NCBI GenBank assembly: GCA_910574255.1
Contig: CAJTAK010000005.1
Span: 23,184 to 87,183 of the forward strand
DNA from: Clostridia bacterium
Lineage (GTDB): Bacteria; Bacillota; Clostridia; Lachnospirales; Lachnospiraceae
DNA: 64,000 nucleotides
Direction of reading: 5' to 3'
Shown: piece after piece, positions 51,948 through 60,671 of the stretch
Numbering within the stretch: position 1 is the stretch's first letter
Layout: the number at the start of each line of letters is the position of its first letter
Notes under the pieces: model-generated
Told to the model about the DNA's origin: nothing
Database searches by the model: none
Seen by the model: the letters and a program-made list of their open reading frames with translations, nothing else
Made by a program: the position numbers and the translations under genes

Positions 51948-53183
51948 ATGAAAAAGAAAGCATTAAGCTTACTGCTGGCTTGTGCTATGACTTTCTCCCT
52001 GGCAGCATGCGGCGGCAATAGCGGAGATACTCAGGCACCGGCGGCAGGCAATGAAGAGACAGAAGCACCGGCAGAGTCCGGCGATGACGCAGAGACAGAG
52101 GCTCCTGCAGCAAGCGATGGTTCCGTATTCAAGATCGGCGGTATTGGACCTACTACCGGCGGCGCATCTGCTTACGGTATTGCCGTACAGAGAGGTATGG
52201 AGATTGCGGTTGAGGAGATCAACGCAGCAGGCGGCATAGGTGGAGTTCAGATTGAGCTGAACTTCCAGGACGATGAGCATGACCCGGAGAAGTCCGTAAA
52301 CGCATACAATACTCTGAAAGACTGGGGTATGCAGGTACTGGTTGGAAGCGTAACCTCCAATCCCTGCATTGCAGTTGCTGAGCAGAGCTACAACGACAAT
52401 ATGTTCCAGCTTACACCGTCCGGAACAGCAGTAAAGTGCGTACAGTATGACAATGCGTTCCGTATGTGCTTCTCTGACCCCAACCAGGGTCTTGAGTCCG
52501 CTAAGTATATTGGCGAGAACAGCCTTGCAACCAAGGTGGCTGTTATCTATGACAGCTCCGATCCCTACTCTGTAGGTATCTATGAGGCATTCCGGGCAGA
52601 GGCCGGCAACCAGAATATTGAAATCGTATCTGATGCAGCATTTACCGCTGACAACAAGACTGATTTCTCCACAGCCGTACAGGGTGCAAAGAATGCAGGC
52701 GCAGAGCTTCTGTACATGCCTTTCTACTATACAGAGGCTTCTTTGGTACTGGCAGAGTGCAGCAAGCAGAGTTATGCTCCCCTGTTCTTCGGTGTAGACG
52801 GAATGGACGGAATTTTGTCCGTAGAGAACTTTGACGCATCCCTGGCAGAGAATCTGATGTACATGGCTCCCTTTGTTCCCAACTCAGATGATGAGCTGGT
52901 AAAGAGCTTTGTAACAAAGTACCAGGAGAAGTACAGCGAGGTTCCCAACCAGTTTGCAGCAGATGCTTATGACTGCGTATACGTAGTAAAGGCAGCTATG
53001 GAAGAGGCAGGCGTGACTGCTGATATGGATGCATCCGCAATCTGCGATGCCATGAAGACCGCTATGACCACCATCACCTTTGACGGTATCACCGGCAAGG
53101 GAATCAGCTGGGAAGCAAGCGGCGAGCCCAACAAGGCTCCTCTGATTGTACAGATCAAGGGCGGCGAGGGAGTTGCGCTGTAA
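51948..53183 (+). CDS. livK: Branched-chain amino acid ABC transporter substrate-binding lipoprotein
   Basis: This 411-residue protein has a signal peptide with lipobox LAAC (Cys about residue 21), an Ala/Glu/Thr-rich linker (25-60) and a periplasmic-binding-protein type I (Leu/Ile/Val-binding) domain beginning FKIGGIGPTTGGASAYGIAV. The start is ATG 51948 behind AAGGAGG. It is the first gene of livKHMGF. A terminator-like structure follows, so the receptor is probably made in excess of the membrane parts. Confidence 0.94.
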   Translation: MKKKALSLLLACAMTFSLAACGGNSGDTQAPAAGNEETEAPAESGDDAETEAPAASDGSVFKIGGIGPTTGGASAYGIAVQRGMEIAVEEINAAGGIGGVQIELNFQDDEHDPEKSVNAYNTLKDWGMQVLVGSVTSNPCIAVAEQSYNDNMFQLTPSGTAVKCVQYDNAFRMCFSDPNQGLESAKYIGENSLATKVAVIYDSSDPYSVGIYEAFRAEAGNQNIEIVSDAAFTADNKTDFSTAVQGAKNAGAELLYMPFYYTEASLVLAECSKQSYAPLFFGVDGMDGILSVENFDASLAENLMYMAPFVPNSDDELVKSFVTKYQEKYSEVPNQFAADAYDCVYVVKAAMEEAGVTADMDASAICDAMKTAMTTITFDGITGKGISWEASGEPNKAPLIVQIKGGEGVAL

Positions 53184-53220
53184 GAATCGGAACAGCCATA
53201 GAAAATAAAGCGCCGGTTTT

Positions 53221-53288
53221 CCTGCGGGGGCTGGCACAATGAAAGAATTTGGACAGAGGAGCCCGCAGGGTTCCTCTGTTTTGTTTTT
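53221..53288 (+). terminator. Attenuator-like terminator between livK and livH
   Basis: CAGAGGA (53254-53260) pairs with TCCTCTG (53272-53278), followed by a T-rich TTTTGTTTTT tail, as in an intrinsic terminator. Its loop holds CCCGCAGG (53262-53269), which is complementary to CCTGCGGG upstream (53221-53228). The two pairings interlock, so they may compete or form a pseudoknot. Confidence 0.75.
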
Positions 53289-53300
53289 CGGCTTTTCCAC

Positions 53301-53329
53301 TTGTGCATGCTTGGTATCTATGCTATAAT
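53301..53329 (+). promoter_or_regulatory. livH promoter
   Basis: The promoter is TTGTGC (53301-53306), 17-bp spacer ending in TGC, TATAAT (53324-53329). It lies about 45 bp upstream of livH and just after the livK terminator, so livHMGF can be transcribed independently. Confidence 0.8.
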
Positions 53330-53375
53330 ACATTGCAAATTGTGTAGAACTTTAAAGAATAAAGAGGTGTTATGT

Positions 53376-54260
53376 ATGATGGGATTTATATCCTACCTGG
53401 TAAACGGAATCAGTCTGGGCAGCGTGTATGCCATTATTGCCCTGGGCTATACCATGGTATACGGAATTGCGAAGATGCTGAACTTTGCCCACGGTGATGT
53501 AATTATGATAGGCGGATTTGTAGTGTTTACAACAGTGAGCGGCATGGGACTGCCGCCGATGCTTGGCGTGCTGATTTCCGTGGTGGTCTGTACGGTATTG
53601 GGAATGGTGATTGAGCGGATTGCTTATAAGCCTTTACGAGGAGCTTCTAAGCTGGCGGTATTGATTACGGCCATTGGTGTCAGCTATTTTCTGCAGAATG
53701 TGGCGCTCCTTATCTATGGCTCCAATACGAAGTCCTTTACTTCCGTGGTGTCTATAGAGCCTCTTTCTCTGGCGGATGGTGCGATTATTATTTCCGGCGA
53801 GACAATGGTTACAATTCTTGCGTGTATTGTAATTATGGTTGTACTGACCTCTTTTATCAAGTATTCCAAGTCCGGCCGGGCTATGTTAGCCGTGTCCGAG
53901 GACAGCGGAGCGGCCCAGCTTATGGGTGTGAATGTAAATGCAACCATTGCGCTGACCTTTGCCATCGGCTCCGCCCTGGCAGCTATTGCAGGTGTGCTTC
54001 TGTGTTCTTCTTATCCGGCCCTGACCCCTTATACGGGAGCGATGCCTGGTATCAAGGCATTTGTTGCGGCGGTATTTGGCGGAATTGGTTCCATACCGGG
54101 TGCGTTTATCGGCGGAATTCTGCTGGGTGTGATTGAGATTCTGGGGAAAGCTTACATTTCTTCCCAGCTTGCGGATGCCATTGTGTTTGCAGTATTGATT
54201 ATTGTGCTGCTGGTAAAGCCTACGGGACTTTTGGGTAAGCAGATTCAGGAGAAAGTGTAG
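53376..54260 (+). CDS. livH: Branched-chain amino acid ABC transporter permease LivH
   Basis: This 294-residue protein starts at ATG 53376 behind AGAGG (8 nt). It has eight or so hydrophobic segments; the N-terminal GSVYAIIALGYTMVYGIAKM and the C-terminal PGIKAFVAAVFGGIGSIPGA are typical LivH signatures. It forms one half of the membrane channel. The next gene starts directly after its stop codon. Confidence 0.95.
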   Translation: MMGFISYLVNGISLGSVYAIIALGYTMVYGIAKMLNFAHGDVIMIGGFVVFTTVSGMGLPPMLGVLISVVVCTVLGMVIERIAYKPLRGASKLAVLITAIGVSYFLQNVALLIYGSNTKSFTSVVSIEPLSLADGAIIISGETMVTILACIVIMVVLTSFIKYSKSGRAMLAVSEDSGAAQLMGVNVNATIALTFAIGSALAAIAGVLLCSSYPALTPYTGAMPGIKAFVAAVFGGIGSIPGAFIGGILLGVIEILGKAYISSQLADAIVFAVLIIVLLVKPTGLLGKQIQEKV

Positions 54261-55346
54261 GTGAAGCAGATGAAAGTGAAAGCATTGAGTAAGAATACAA
54301 AAAGTAATCTGATTACATACGGCATGGTGATTGCTGCCTATGTAGTGATGGAGATTTTGACGAAAGCCGGGATGGTTTCCAGTCTGCTTCAGGGACTTCT
54401 TGTACCCCTGTGTACGTATGTGATTCTGGCGGTATCTTTAAACCTTGTAGTGGGAATCTCCGGAGAATTAAGCCTGGGACATGCGGGATTTATGTGTGTG
54501 GGCGCTTTTGCCAGCGCATTTTTCTCCAATTATACCAAGGATGCCATTACGGTCAGCGGACTTCGGTTTTTCCTGGCCCTATTGATTGGTGCGGCGGTAG
54601 CAGCGCTGTTTGGCTTTCTGATTGGAATTCCCGTTCTTCGTCTGCGGGGAGATTATCTGGCCATTGTAACTCTGGCCTTTGGAGAGATTATTAAGAATGT
54701 CATCAATGTTATTTTCCTGGGACATGACAGCAAGGGCTTTCACATATCCTTTAAGGATGCATTTTCCATGAACATGGAGCCGGACGGGGAGGTGCTGATT
54801 AACGGTCCTCAGGGAATTACGGGAACTCCTCATGATTCCTCTTTTCTGATTGGCATTATTTTGATTCTGATTACGCTCTTTATTGTAATTAATATGGTAA
54901 ATTCCCGCACAGGACGGGCGATTATGGCCATTCGGGATAACCGGATTGCGGCGGAATCCGTGGGAATCCATATTACCAAATATAAGCTGCTGGCTTTTAC
55001 GGTATCTGCTTCTCTGGCTGGTGTGGCCGGTGTGCTCTATGCTCACAATCTTTCTACTTTGGCGGCGCAGCCCAAGAACTTTGGCTATAATATGTCTATT
55101 ATGATTCTGGTATTTGTGGTTTTGGGCGGAATCGGGAATATCCGTGGCTCTATCATTGCCGCCGTGGTTCTGACATTGCTGCCGGAGCTCCTTAGAAGCC
55201 TTAACGACTACCGTATGCTGATGTATGCCATTGTATTGATAGCGACTATGATCTTTACCTCCAGTCCGGGAGGGCAGGCTTTCAGGGAGCGCTATTCCTT
55301 AAAGAAGCTTCTTGGACAGAAGAATCAGGAAGAGGAGGCGAAGTGA
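54261..55346 (+). CDS. livM: Branched-chain amino acid ABC transporter permease LivM
   Basis: This 361-residue protein starts at GTG 54261 behind AGGAG (9 nt), directly after the livH stop. It is a multi-pass protein with LAVSLNLVVGISGELSLGHA (about 60), FGEIIKNVINVIF and the coupling segment GRAIMAIRDNRIAAESVGIH. It forms the second half of the channel. The C-terminus is charged and lies in the cytoplasm. Confidence 0.95.
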   Translation: MKQMKVKALSKNTKSNLITYGMVIAAYVVMEILTKAGMVSSLLQGLLVPLCTYVILAVSLNLVVGISGELSLGHAGFMCVGAFASAFFSNYTKDAITVSGLRFFLALLIGAAVAALFGFLIGIPVLRLRGDYLAIVTLAFGEIIKNVINVIFLGHDSKGFHISFKDAFSMNMEPDGEVLINGPQGITGTPHDSSFLIGIILILITLFIVINMVNSRTGRAIMAIRDNRIAAESVGIHITKYKLLAFTVSASLAGVAGVLYAHNLSTLAAQPKNFGYNMSIMILVFVVLGGIGNIRGSIIAAVVLTLLPELLRSLNDYRMLMYAIVLIATMIFTSSPGGQAFRERYSLKKLLGQKNQEEEAK

Positions 55347-55347
55347 T

Positions 55348-56106
55348 ATGTCATTATTGGAAGTAAAAGAATTGGGAATTTCTTTCGGAGGTTTACGTGC
55401 GGTAGATGATTTTCATATGACCATTGAGCCGGGAGAGCTTTATGGCCTTATAGGGCCCAATGGAGCCGGAAAAACTACGGTGTTTAACCTTTTGACAGGT
55501 GTATATAAGCCTACGGACGGCTATATTCTGCTGGACGGGGAGAATATTACAGGGAAGAAGACCATTGAGATCAACCGGCATGGAATCGCAAGAACTTTCC
55601 AGAATATTCGTCTGTTTAACGAGCTGACGGTTCTTGATAATGTTAAGGTGGGGCTTCACAATCATCACAGCTATTCTACGCTTACAGGTATCCTGCGTCT
55701 GCCGAAATACTATAAGGTGGAGAAAGAGATGGATGAGAGAGCCATGGAGCTGCTGAAAGTTTTTGATCTGGACGGGGAAGCGGATTACAAGGCTTCCAAT
55801 CTGCCCTATGGTAAGCAGCGTAAGCTGGAGATTGCCAGGGCGCTGGCTACGGAGCCGAAGCTTCTTCTCTTAGATGAGCCGGCGGCAGGCATGAATCCTC
55901 AGGAAACCAAGGAGCTGATGAACACCATCCGCTTTGTGCGGGATGAATTTCACATGACCATTCTTCTGATTGAGCATGATATGAAGCTGGTGTCCGGAAT
56001 CTGCGAAAAGTTGACCGTGCTGAACTTCGGTCAGATTTTGACAGAGGGGGAGACCAGTGAGGTGCTGAACGACCCGAAGGTAATTACGGCATATTTGGGA
56101 GAATAG
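55348..56106 (+). CDS. livG: Branched-chain amino acid ABC transporter ATPase LivG
   Basis: This 252-residue protein starts at ATG 55348 behind GGAGG, right after the livM stop codon. Walker A is GPNGAGKTT, the signature is the variant LPYGKQRKLEIARAL, and Walker B is LLLLDEPAAGMNP, all normal for LivG. It powers import as a heterodimer with LivF. Confidence 0.96.
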   Translation: MSLLEVKELGISFGGLRAVDDFHMTIEPGELYGLIGPNGAGKTTVFNLLTGVYKPTDGYILLDGENITGKKTIEINRHGIARTFQNIRLFNELTVLDNVKVGLHNHHSYSTLTGILRLPKYYKVEKEMDERAMELLKVFDLDGEADYKASNLPYGKQRKLEIARALATEPKLLLLDEPAAGMNPQETKELMNTIRFVRDEFHMTILLIEHDMKLVSGICEKLTVLNFGQILTEGETSEVLNDPKVITAYLGE

Positions 56107-56119
56107 GAGGATACTTGTT

Positions 56120-56830
56120 ATGGCAATGCTGGAAATCAAGGATGTAGAAGTATTTTATGGAATGATTCAGGCCATTAAAGGCGTATCCTTTCAGGTAAAT
56201 GAGGGCGAGGTCATTGCCCTGATTGGCGCTAACGGAGCGGGAAAGACAACGATTCTTCACAGCATCACGGGCCTGATTGCTCCCAAAAAGGGACAGATTC
56301 TATTTGAGGGACAGGATATTACCACCACGCCGGCCCACAAGATTGTGTCTATGGGAATGGCCCATGTGCCGGAGGGACGCCGGGTATTTGCCCAGCTGAC
56401 TGTGCTGGAGAACTTAAAGATGGGTGCCTTTACACGTAAGGATAAGGAAGAGGTGGAGGAAAGCCTTATTCGTGTTTATAAGCGCTTTCCGCGTCTGGAG
56501 GAGAGAAAGAACCAGATGGCTGGAACTCTCTCGGGCGGTGAGCAGCAGATGCTGGCTATGGGCCGGGCGCTTATGTCACGTCCCAGGATTATTCTGATGG
56601 ATGAGCCGTCTATGGGCCTGTCCCCTATCTTTGTCAATGAGATTTTTGACATTATCCGGGAGGTAAGCGAGGGCGGAACTACGGTTCTTTTAGTGGAGCA
56701 GAATGCAAAGAAAGCGCTTTCCATTGCGGATCGCGCCTATGTATTGGAGACCGGCAGGATTGTGCTGGATGGCAAGGCGGAGGAACTTTTGAACGATGAT
56801 TCGGTGAAGAAAGCTTATCTGGGTGAGTAG
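56120..56830 (+). CDS. livF: Branched-chain amino acid ABC transporter ATPase LivF
   Basis: This 236-residue protein starts at ATG 56120 behind AGGAGG (9 nt). Walker A is GANGAGKTT, the signature LSGGEQQMLAMGRAL and Walker B IILMDEPSMGLSP, with the LivF-type MAHVPEGRRVFAQLTVLENL segment. It is the last gene of the operon; a terminator lies 57 bp downstream. Confidence 0.96.
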   Translation: MAMLEIKDVEVFYGMIQAIKGVSFQVNEGEVIALIGANGAGKTTILHSITGLIAPKKGQILFEGQDITTTPAHKIVSMGMAHVPEGRRVFAQLTVLENLKMGAFTRKDKEEVEESLIRVYKRFPRLEERKNQMAGTLSGGEQQMLAMGRALMSRPRIILMDEPSMGLSPIFVNEIFDIIREVSEGGTTVLLVEQNAKKALSIADRAYVLETGRIVLDGKAEELLNDDSVKKAYLGE

Positions 56831-56886
56831 GACTTTAAAAACAATGGCATTCCTATGGCAATAGCTGTTGGGAAGCTGGAATGAGA

Positions 56887-56930
56887 AAGGGTATTTTTCG
56901 GGCTTTTAGGCTTGGGAGATATCCTTTTTT
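56887..56930 (+). terminator. Terminator after livF
   Basis: AAGGGTAT (56887-56894) pairs with ATATCCTT (56919-56926, one G-U), running into TTTTTT. It is placed as expected at the end of livKHMGF. Confidence 0.7.
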
Positions 56931-56966
56931 GTAATTTTAAGAATTTCTAAAATGCATTGCAGGTTT

Positions 56967-56998
56967 CATGCCCTGTCAGCTCGCAGCAGGGTATTTTA
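56967..56998. repeat. Dispersed GC-rich hairpin repeat, copy 2
   Basis: CATGCCCTGTCAGCTCGCAG and the following CAGGGTATTTTATT resemble 44471-44499. The stem here is CCCTG...CAGGG where copy 1 has CCCCG...CGGGG, a paired change that keeps complementarity. Confidence 0.65.
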
Positions 56999-57036
56999 TT
57001 ATCTGTAGATTGATACTACAGAGAAAGGGGGATTTT

Positions 57037-57216
57037 ATGCAGATGGAGGATGTTTTGAGGTCATATGAAAATGCGCTGTGCAAAGAGGCGCTTGCGTCAG
57101 CAACAAGACAGATCTATATTCGGGCGGCGGCAATAGAATTGCCTGAATTGCTCTTATGCTTTGAACGGCTGCAGAAGCCATTGCAGACAGTTGACTTTGT
57201 GCTGTTCATACTTTAA
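57037..57216 (+). CDS. Small hypothetical protein
   Basis: This 59-residue protein starts at ATG 57037 behind GGGGGA. It is a helical sequence MQMEDVLRSYENALCKEALA followed by a Leu-rich C-terminus; no family recognised. It is possibly a truncated gene. Length and site make it plausible but unproven. Confidence 0.4.
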   Translation: MQMEDVLRSYENALCKEALASATRQIYIRAAAIELPELLLCFERLQKPLQTVDFVLFIL

Positions 57217-57270
57217 AATAAAGAATGATGGAGATTCGGGAAATCTCTAAGTGTGAAGCGTGATATCCCT

Positions 57271-57392
57271 TGTGGAGAGGTATATTGCGGAACTGGAACA
57301 GCAATATACCCGAGACACATAGAAGAATTTACGGACGGAAGCTATTGCGGCCGGAAATTCTTCTTAGGAAGATGTGTGGAGAGGTATATTGC
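57271..57392 (+). repeat. Two-stem hairpin repeat with a preceding partial copy (family A, locus 2)
   Basis: The full unit spans 57301-57392: GCAATATACC pairs with GGTATATTGC, middle ACACAT (57315-57320) with ATGTGT (57372-57377), and inner GAAGAATTT (57322-57330) with AAATTCTTC (57355-57363). 24 nt lie between the inner arms. Before it, 57271-57300 is the 3' end of another unit (GAGAGGTATATTGCGGAACT). It ends 31 bp before the response regulator start. Confidence 0.85.
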
Positions 57393-57423
57393 GGAACTGG
57401 AATAGAAACAGGAGGCTTGCAGT

Positions 57424-57789
57424 ATGGAAGTAAAGCGTATTTTAGTAGTGGATGACGACACAATGAACTTGAAAAGGACAAAGATGATTCTGGGAAAGAC
57501 TTATGATGTGGAGCTTGTGGAATCGGGAAGTGAAGCCCTTGAAAAGCTGAGAAGAGAACGGTATGATTTGGTTCTTCTGGATATTGCCATGCCGGAGATG
57601 GACGGCATTGAGACATTTGAGCGCATGAAAGCTTCCGCCTACAATGTACCTGTAATTTTTCTGACTGCGTCAGGATTTGAGGATGATGTAAAAAGGGCGA
57701 TCAATCTGGGAGCAGTGAATTATTTGAAAAAACCATTTTTCCCACAGGAGCTTTTGAAACGGGTTGCAAAGGAGTTTGATAAGGAATGA
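57424..57789 (+). CDS. CheY-like response regulator (single receiver domain)
   Basis: This 121-residue protein consists of one receiver domain only: acidic pocket VVDDDTMNLKR, phospho-acceptor D53 in LLDIAMPEMDG, Thr in FLTASGFEDD and Lys in NYLKKPFFPQEL. The start is ATG 57424 behind AGGAGG. With no output domain, it must act by protein contact or phosphotransfer. It overlaps the hybrid kinase start by 4 bp (ATGA), so they are coupled and probably partners. Confidence 0.93.
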   Translation: MEVKRILVVDDDTMNLKRTKMILGKTYDVELVESGSEALEKLRRERYDLVLLDIAMPEMDGIETFERMKASAYNVPVIFLTASGFEDDVKRAINLGAVNYLKKPFFPQELLKRVAKEFDKE

Positions 57790-60665
57790 GAACGGAGGAT
57801 CAGACTAGTATACATCTTCTTCTGGCTGCCATTGTTACGGTGTTCGGCGTGTTTTTGATCGTGATTACCCTTGCGTTGTCATGGGAATTCTGGATGATTC
57901 CTATTATTTTGGTGGGCAATACTATTGTGTGGTGTCTTCATATCGGCAGGTTTGGTTCGGAATCATTTTATAAAAATCTGTGTGCAGGATTGCTGATGAT
58001 TGGATTCTTTTTCTTCGGGGTGCATGAGAGCAGTCTCTATGATATTCCGGCTGTGGCCTGTATGGTGATCCTGATTTTTTCTATGTTTGATAAAAAGCGG
58101 CTGTTGTATATGATGGCCGCCTTGTACGTGGTTGAACTTTTGTATCATTATCTGATTCTGAATACGATTACGTGGGATATGGACCCGCAGGATATAATAC
58201 GCTTAGGCATTGATGCTGCTGTGATGATTGGTGCGGTATCCATTGCAAGATACCGGATCAAGCGGAGACTGGACGCAAGGAAGCAGTACGATATTGCTTT
58301 TGCGGAGTTGGAGGAAGCAGGGCGGCAGAATGCGGTTTTTCTGTCAAATGTATCCCATGAGCTGCGGACGCCCATTAATATGGTTCTTGGGATCAGTGAG
58401 GTTGTATTGGAGAAAGAGCTTCCCGGCGAGTTTCGGGAGGATATGCAGTCCATTCAGCTTGCCGGCAAGCGCCTGTCCAATCAGATCAATAATATGCTGG
58501 ATTATACGGAGATTGTGGAGGGAACGCTGACCGCCACAAAGCAGGAATATATGCTTACCTCGGTCCTCAATGATGTGATTACCATGACGGCCATGCAGGG
58601 GGGCAGGCATCAGTTGGAAATGGTGTTTGACATGGACCCGAGAATTCCGGCCGTGCTGATTGGAGATGCTGAAAAGATTTCCCATGTACTTAAGATTCTT
58701 CTGGAAAATTCCATCAAGTTTACGGAAGAGGGCGGTATCCATGTGTGTATCGAATGCCGCAGAGAGAGTTATGGTGTTAATCTGGCCATTGATATCTATG
58801 ATACGGGTATCGGTATGACGGATTCCCAGCTCAATCAGATGTTTGATGATTTTTACCAGGCGGATTCCGGTAGCAGCCGTTTTGCAGGAGGACTGGGGCT
58901 TGGGATTCCCATTGCCAGAGGACTTCTGAATTCCATGGGCGGTTTTATTCACTTTGCAAGCAAGGAGAATCAGGGTCTTGAGGCTCATATTACCATTCCC
59001 CAGGGGGTGGCGGATGATTCTCCCTCTATTGTGGTTTCCAATCCGGAGCGTCTTTGCATTGCCTGCTACTTCCGGCCTGAGAAATATAGCTGTGATGAGG
59101 TGAAAGGCTACTATGACCGAATGATTCTGCATTTGATGGAGGGATTCGGTATTGAGGGCTACCAGGCTCACAATTTTGATGGGCTGGTTAAGTTGCAGAA
59201 CAGCCATACGCTGACCCATTTATTTATTGCTCAGGCGGAGTATGAGGAGAACAGCGATTACTATGAAGAACTGGCATACAAAATGCGGGTGGTTGTGATC
59301 GGGGAAAGAGATTTTGTTCCGGAAAAGGGCAGCAGGCTTTTGATGATTCACAAGCCTTTTTCCGCTATTTCCGTGGCAAATCTGCTGAACGGGGATATGG
59401 AAGAAAATGGATTTGTGGGAACTGCAGGCCGCAGGCCGTTTTCCTGTCCGGGTGTTAAGGCTCTGGCAGTTGATGATGAAGAGATGAATCTTGTGGTGGC
59501 CAAGGGGGTTCTGGGCAGCTACGGCATCCAGGTGGATACATGTTCAAGCGGAAAAGAGGCCGTGGAGCGTCTGGGAGACGATGACTATGATATGATTTTC
59601 CTGGATCACATGATGCCGGGCTTTGACGGTGTGGAGACCCTGCGGCGCATTCGGGAAATTAATAATGGAATGTATCAGGAGCTTCCTGTGGTGGCGCTGA
59701 CTGCCAATACCATAAGCGGTGCCAGAGAAATGTTCCGCAATGAGGGATTTACGGAATTTATTCCAAAGCCCATTGAGCGCTCGGTTCTGGAGAGAGTGCT
59801 GCGCAAGGTGCTGCCGGAGGAAAATATTCAGTATGGTATGGAGGTCCGGCCGGATAAGGTTCGTGAATCTGCAGCAGTTCAGGTTGCGGATGAGCCGGTG
59901 CGTCCGGCACGAGAAGCGGCTTCGAAGGTGTCTGTACAGGAGAAAACAGGGAATCAGGAATCCTTGGAGGTGCCTGAGCGCAAAGGACAGTCTGAGAAAA
60001 AGCAGGCGCAGAAAGAGCTTCGGCGGAAAAAATCGGAGCGCAGAGAATCCATACAGGAAAAAGCGGTGAAAAAGGAGCCTGTGCGAGAAAAAGCAGTACA
60101 TAAAGAAACTGTGCAGGAGAAACCTGAGCACAGAGAGACGGTACAGAAAAGTGCAGCGCAAAGGGAACCGATACAGAAGAAACCGGAGCGCAGAGAACCG
60201 TTACAAAGAGAAGCTATGCAGGAAAAGCCGGCACAAAGGGAGCCGCTGCGCAGAGAGCCTGAGAGGGAAGAGACCGGTCCAGAGGAAGCCGGTTCGACGG
60301 GTATCTCGTTTCTGCAGCTTACGCCCCTTGTGGAGGCCGGCATGAATGTGCGGCTGGGATTGGAGTACTGTTGCGGAGAGAAAGAATTTTATCTGGAAAT
60401 GCTCCAGACTTTTGCGGAGCAGAGCGAGGCAAAGAAAGCGGAGATTCAGAACTTATTTGAGACCGGCAACTGGGGAGACTATGCCATCAAGGTCCACGCT
60501 TTAAAGAGCACCTCACTGACAATCGGAGCGGAGCAGCTTTCGGAAAAGGCCAGGGCTCTGGAGCAGGCAGGACGAAACGGAAACACGGATTACATCCTGC
60601 AAAATCATTCCGAGCTTATGCAGATCTATGATAAGGTCTGCAGCAGCATAGGGAAATTAGAATAA
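57786..60665 (+). CDS. Hybrid sensor histidine kinase with receiver, repetitive linker and HPt domain
   Basis: This 959-residue protein has about five N-terminal membrane segments (residues 10-155), a short coiled coil, HisKA with H191 (SNVSHELRTPIN) and a HATPase domain (about 290-410; DTGIGM, GGLGLGIPIARGL). A degenerate receiver-like region follows (about 425-545), then a true receiver with D607 (FLDHMMPGFDG), a Lys/Glu/Arg-rich repeat linker (about 715-835) and a C-terminal HPt with H904 (VHALKSTS). This is a complete His-Asp-His relay in one chain. The free receiver encoded just upstream is the likely final acceptor. The sensed signal is unknown. Confidence 0.93.
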   Translation: MRTEDQTSIHLLLAAIVTVFGVFLIVITLALSWEFWMIPIILVGNTIVWCLHIGRFGSESFYKNLCAGLLMIGFFFFGVHESSLYDIPAVACMVILIFSMFDKKRLLYMMAALYVVELLYHYLILNTITWDMDPQDIIRLGIDAAVMIGAVSIARYRIKRRLDARKQYDIAFAELEEAGRQNAVFLSNVSHELRTPINMVLGISEVVLEKELPGEFREDMQSIQLAGKRLSNQINNMLDYTEIVEGTLTATKQEYMLTSVLNDVITMTAMQGGRHQLEMVFDMDPRIPAVLIGDAEKISHVLKILLENSIKFTEEGGIHVCIECRRESYGVNLAIDIYDTGIGMTDSQLNQMFDDFYQADSGSSRFAGGLGLGIPIARGLLNSMGGFIHFASKENQGLEAHITIPQGVADDSPSIVVSNPERLCIACYFRPEKYSCDEVKGYYDRMILHLMEGFGIEGYQAHNFDGLVKLQNSHTLTHLFIAQAEYEENSDYYEELAYKMRVVVIGERDFVPEKGSRLLMIHKPFSAISVANLLNGDMEENGFVGTAGRRPFSCPGVKALAVDDEEMNLVVAKGVLGSYGIQVDTCSSGKEAVERLGDDDYDMIFLDHMMPGFDGVETLRRIREINNGMYQELPVVALTANTISGAREMFRNEGFTEFIPKPIERSVLERVLRKVLPEENIQYGMEVRPDKVRESAAVQVADEPVRPAREAASKVSVQEKTGNQESLEVPERKGQSEKKQAQKELRRKKSERRESIQEKAVKKEPVREKAVHKETVQEKPEHRETVQKSAAQREPIQKKPERREPLQREAMQEKPAQREPLRREPEREETGPEEAGSTGISFLQLTPLVEAGMNVRLGLEYCCGEKEFYLEMLQTFAEQSEAKKAEIQNLFETGNWGDYAIKVHALKSTSLTIGAEQLSEKARALEQAGRNGNTDYILQNHSELMQIYDKVCSSIGKLE

Positions 60666-60671
60666 AAAACA

